From Planctomycetota bacterium (GTDB lineage Bacteria; Planctomycetota; PLA2; JAEUHO01): 6,378 nucleotides of DNA. The translations under genes and the position numbers were made by a program. Below the pieces are notes generated by a model. The model was not told the origin of the DNA and searched no databases. It saw only the letters and a list, made by a program, of their open reading frames with translations. Within the stretch, counting starts at the first letter, position 1. Each line of letters starts with the position of its first letter. This document shows positions 4,255 to 6,378 of this stretch, piece after piece. The stretch covers positions 1 to 6,378 of the forward strand of contig JARGNS010000220.1 of NCBI GenBank assembly GCA_029213105.1, read 5' to 3'.

Positions 4255-6378
4255 CTACTTGCCGGCCTTGGCCTTCTGGGCGTTCCACGCGCGGATCTCG
4301 GCGTCGATCTCCTTGGCGAGCGTGTCGACGACGGCGTAGCTCGACGCGGTCGGACGCCCCTCCGAGTGGAAGAGCATCCAGTGCACCGTCTGCAGCTTCG
4401 AGAGGAGCTTGGACGGCTCGTTGGCGATCGCCGAGAGCGTGGCACCAATCGGGACCAGCTTGCCGCTGAAGGCGACGGCGGCCTTGGCCAGGTCCGAGCC
4501 CTCCCCGGCCTCCGCGGCGACCTTCATCGAGTCGAGGACGGCCTTGTTCGCGTTCTCGGTGATCGTGCGAATGCGCCACCAGAGGTCGAAGCGCGCGTCG
4601 GCATCCGCCTGCGACCACGTCTCGTTGGGGTTCATGCGCAACTGGAACGAGTGGGCCTGCTTCTGGCCCTTGACGATCAGGCACGCGGTGTAGGTCCCGG
4701 GCTTGGCCTCCACGACGATGCCCGGCGCCGGCTTGCCCGGCACGGCGACCGCATCGGGGTAGTTCATGTCCCAGATGAAGCGGTGCAGCCCGGCCGTCTT
4801 CGGAAGCTGCTTGGCGTCGTAGCGACGCACGATCTTCTGGTTGGCATCCAGGATCTCGAGCGTGATGTCGTCCGTCGCGGCTGCGAGGTGGTAGTACAGG
4901 ATCGCGCCGCGAGGGCGAGCGTCGCCTGCGTCGAGGAAGCGGCGCTTCTTCTCGCCGTTCACGATGCCGAGTTCGTAGAACGTGTGCTGATGACGTCCGT
5001 TCTGGACGAAGTAGTTCTTCTGGCCGCCGCCGACGCCACCGCCGTACATGGCCCACCAGGTGATGCCCATGCGCGTGTGGTCCCGCGGCTGGAACAGGTG
5101 TGCGGCCTTCGTGGCCACGTCGGCGCTCATCTGCCGCAGCGGACTGATGTCGTCGAGGATCCAGAAGCTGCGGCCGTGGGTGGCGATGCAGAGGTCCTCG
5201 TCCTTGACCTTGAGGTCGTGCACGGCGACACGCGGCAGGTTCAGGTTGAAGCGCTGCCAGGACGCACCGTCGTCCAGCGACGTGAAGAGGCCCGTCTCCG
5301 TGCCCACGAAGAGAAGGCCCTTGCGGACCGTGTCTTCGCGGATCGTGCGGGTGATCTCGTCCTGGGGGAACGAGGCGCTGAGGTTCGTCCACGTCTTGCC
5401 GTAGTCGCTCGTCTTGAAGAGGTACGGCTTGAAATCGTTCGCCGTGCGGTAGCGGCTGAGCGCCACGTAGCACACGGCGGGATCGTGGGGCGAGGCCTCC
5501 AGCTCGTAGACGTCGGAGTCCTCGGGCACGGGGATCTTCGTGTCCGTCCAGGTCTTGCCACCGTCCTGGGTGACATGGACGAGCCCGTCGTCGCTGCCGG
5601 TCCACATCACGCCCTTGCGGACCTTGGAGCAGACCATGCGGTGGATGGTGTTGTAGGCCTCCTGGCCGGATGTCTCGGGGGTCGAGGGGGACCCACCGGC
5701 CTGCTGCTTGGACTCGTCATCCTTCGTGAGGACGGGGCTGATGATGTTCCAGGTCATGCCGCGGTCCTTGCTGCAGAACACCATCTCGGCGGCCGTGTAG
5801 ACGGTCTCGGGGTCGAAGGGGTCGAGCACGATCGGGCAGTGCCAGTTGAAGCGGTACTTGGCCTCGTTCTGGCCGCGGCCGAAGGTGATCTGGGGCCAGA
5901 CGCTGCGGTGCTCCCACTGGCCGGTCTTGAGGTTCACGAGCTGGATCGGGCAGCCGCCCGCCGCCATGGTGCTCTGCGCGAGGTGGTAGACGAGGTGAGG
6001 CTCCGTCGGGTGGGGCACGGACATGCCCGACTCGCCGCTCCCGATGACCGTCACGTCCGAGACGGAGATGCCGCCATACATGGAGGCGGACGGCACCTTG
6101 TAGCCGATCAGGTCCTGGCAGTTCCCGTAGAGGTTGTAGGGGAACTGGTTGTCCACATTGACGCGGTAGATCTGCTGGTTCGGCTGGGTGTAGCACTGCG
6201 ACCACGTCTTGCCGCCATTGAGCGTGCACATCGCGCCACCGTCGTGCGTGATGATCATGCGCTCCTTGTCGTTCGGATCGAACGCAAGGTCGTGGAAGTC
6301 GTCCTTCGTGCCCGAGCGCTGGGTCCAGTTCTGCCCGCCGTCGAGGGCCTGCCACAGCGTGGTGGTCGGCACCCACAG
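4255..6378 (-). CDS. Large Asp-box (BNR/sortilin-like) beta-propeller protein, C-terminal part (5' end beyond right edge)
   Basis: The frame is open from the right edge to a TAG at 4255-4257, giving the last 707 residues. The GTG at 6370-6372 is internal to a continuing frame (LWVPTTTLWQ) and is not taken as the start. Six Asp boxes (e.g. DGGKTW, DYGKTW, DDGASW) mark a multi-blade propeller over residues 1-410 of the fragment. The hallmarks VMWTGSDDGLVHVTQDGG (about 258-275) and CIATHGRSFWILDD (397-410) place it with the large proteins annotated as glycosyl hydrolase or WD40/YVTN/BNR repeat proteins, usually about 1,000 residues and secreted. After the propeller come a beta-sandwich-like part (GLHRFIWDMNYPDA, PGTYTACLIVKG; about 485-582) and a helical C-terminus. 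Ten cysteines fit an exported, disulfide-containing protein. No glycosidase catalytic residues can be assigned, so enzyme activity is unproven. The signal peptide, if any, lies outside the window. The porin gene follows after 83 bases on the same strand. Confidence 0.88.
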   Translation of the reverse strand: MWVPTTTLWQALDGGQNWTQRSGTKDDFHDLAFDPNDKERMIITHDGGAMCTLNGGKTWSQCYTQPNQQIYRVNVDNQFPYNLYGNCQDLIGYKVPSASMYGGISVSDVTVIGSGESGMSVPHPTEPHLVYHLAQSTMAAGGCPIQLVNLKTGQWEHRSVWPQITFGRGQNEAKYRFNWHCPIVLDPFDPETVYTAAEMVFCSKDRGMTWNIISPVLTKDDESKQQAGGSPSTPETSGQEAYNTIHRMVCSKVRKGVMWTGSDDGLVHVTQDGGKTWTDTKIPVPEDSDVYELEASPHDPAVCYVALSRYRTANDFKPYLFKTSDYGKTWTNLSASFPQDEITRTIREDTVRKGLLFVGTETGLFTSLDDGASWQRFNLNLPRVAVHDLKVKDEDLCIATHGRSFWILDDISPLRQMSADVATKAAHLFQPRDHTRMGITWWAMYGGGVGGGQKNYFVQNGRHQHTFYELGIVNGEKKRRFLDAGDARPRGAILYYHLAAATDDITLEILDANQKIVRRYDAKQLPKTAGLHRFIWDMNYPDAVAVPGKPAPGIVVEAKPGTYTACLIVKGQKQAHSFQLRMNPNETWSQADADARFDLWWRIRTITENANKAVLDSMKVAAEAGEGSDLAKAAVAFSGKLVPIGATLSAIANEPSKLLSKLQTVHWMLFHSEGRPTASSYAVVDTLAKEIDAEIRAWNAQKAKAGK
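5257..6342 (-). repeat. Six Asp-box (BNR) motifs in the propeller protein
   Basis: Within the fragment, Asp-box turns occur at residues 13-18 (DGGQNW), 54-59 (NGGKTW), 205-210 (DRGMTW), 272-277 (DGGKTW), 325-330 (DYGKTW) and 369-374 (DDGASW). They are spaced 41 to 151 residues apart. The wide gap between the second and third boxes probably holds blades with degenerate motifs and insertions. These are structural turns of beta-propeller blades, seen in sialidases, sortilin-type proteins and others, and say nothing alone about catalysis. The DNA copies have diverged, so this is a protein-level repeat. Confidence 0.8.

Noticed and set aside
4244..5605. Minus-strand open frame of 453 codons inside the Asp-box gene
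   Set aside because: It is the same strand in another phase and highly Arg/Pro-rich. The Asp-box and HGRSFWILDD motifs fix the real frame.
6370..6372. GTG as a start codon for the Asp-box protein
   Set aside because: The frame continues upstream to the window edge with family-like residues, there is no room to see a ribosome binding site, and starting here would omit the N-terminal blades and signal peptide.

Overview
This window is a strongly GC-rich, densely coding stretch of bacterial chromosome. It carries six protein genes, two of them cut by the window edges. The largest gap between genes is 83 bases. I see no RNA genes, CRISPR array, insertion sequence or attachment site. The OprB-type outer-membrane porin with a signal peptide shows a Gram-negative cell. 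The mix of an OprB-like porin, a large Asp-box (BNR/sortilin-like) secreted protein and an OYE-family reductase is common in Planctomycetota and similar high-GC environmental lineages. That placement is inference; the window has no marker gene to fix it.

Layout. At 1-507 (minus) is the 5' part of a membrane-anchored protein of unknown function with a Pro/Ala/Glu-rich linker. It lies 22 bases downstream of a sterol desaturase/fatty acid hydroxylase family gene (530-1357, minus), probably in one transcript. A 61-base divergent gap separates these from a plus-strand pair: a small NTF2-like/SnoaL-like protein (1419-1790) and an Old Yellow Enzyme-type NADH:flavin oxidoreductase (1787-2902), which overlap by ATGA. 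Twelve bases beyond that, the convergent minus-strand block begins. It holds an OprB-like carbohydrate porin (2915-4171, GTG start with a strong ribosome binding site) and, upstream of it, the C-terminal 707 residues of an Asp-box beta-propeller protein (4255-6378) whose N-terminus lies beyond the right edge.

How the genes may work together. The central three (di-iron hydroxylase, NTF2-like protein, ene-reductase) could act on related lipid or isoprenoid-like substrates, one adding oxygen and the others isomerising or reducing; this rests only on adjacency and family roles. The porin and the Asp-box protein are both predicted to be exported, and the Asp-box gene is directly upstream of the porin on the same strand. 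I see no clear evidence of a new defence, mobile or regulatory system. The most notable items are a ten-base C tract in the unknown anchored protein, mirrored start codons in the divergent gap, and the uncharacterised C-terminal domain of the first gene.
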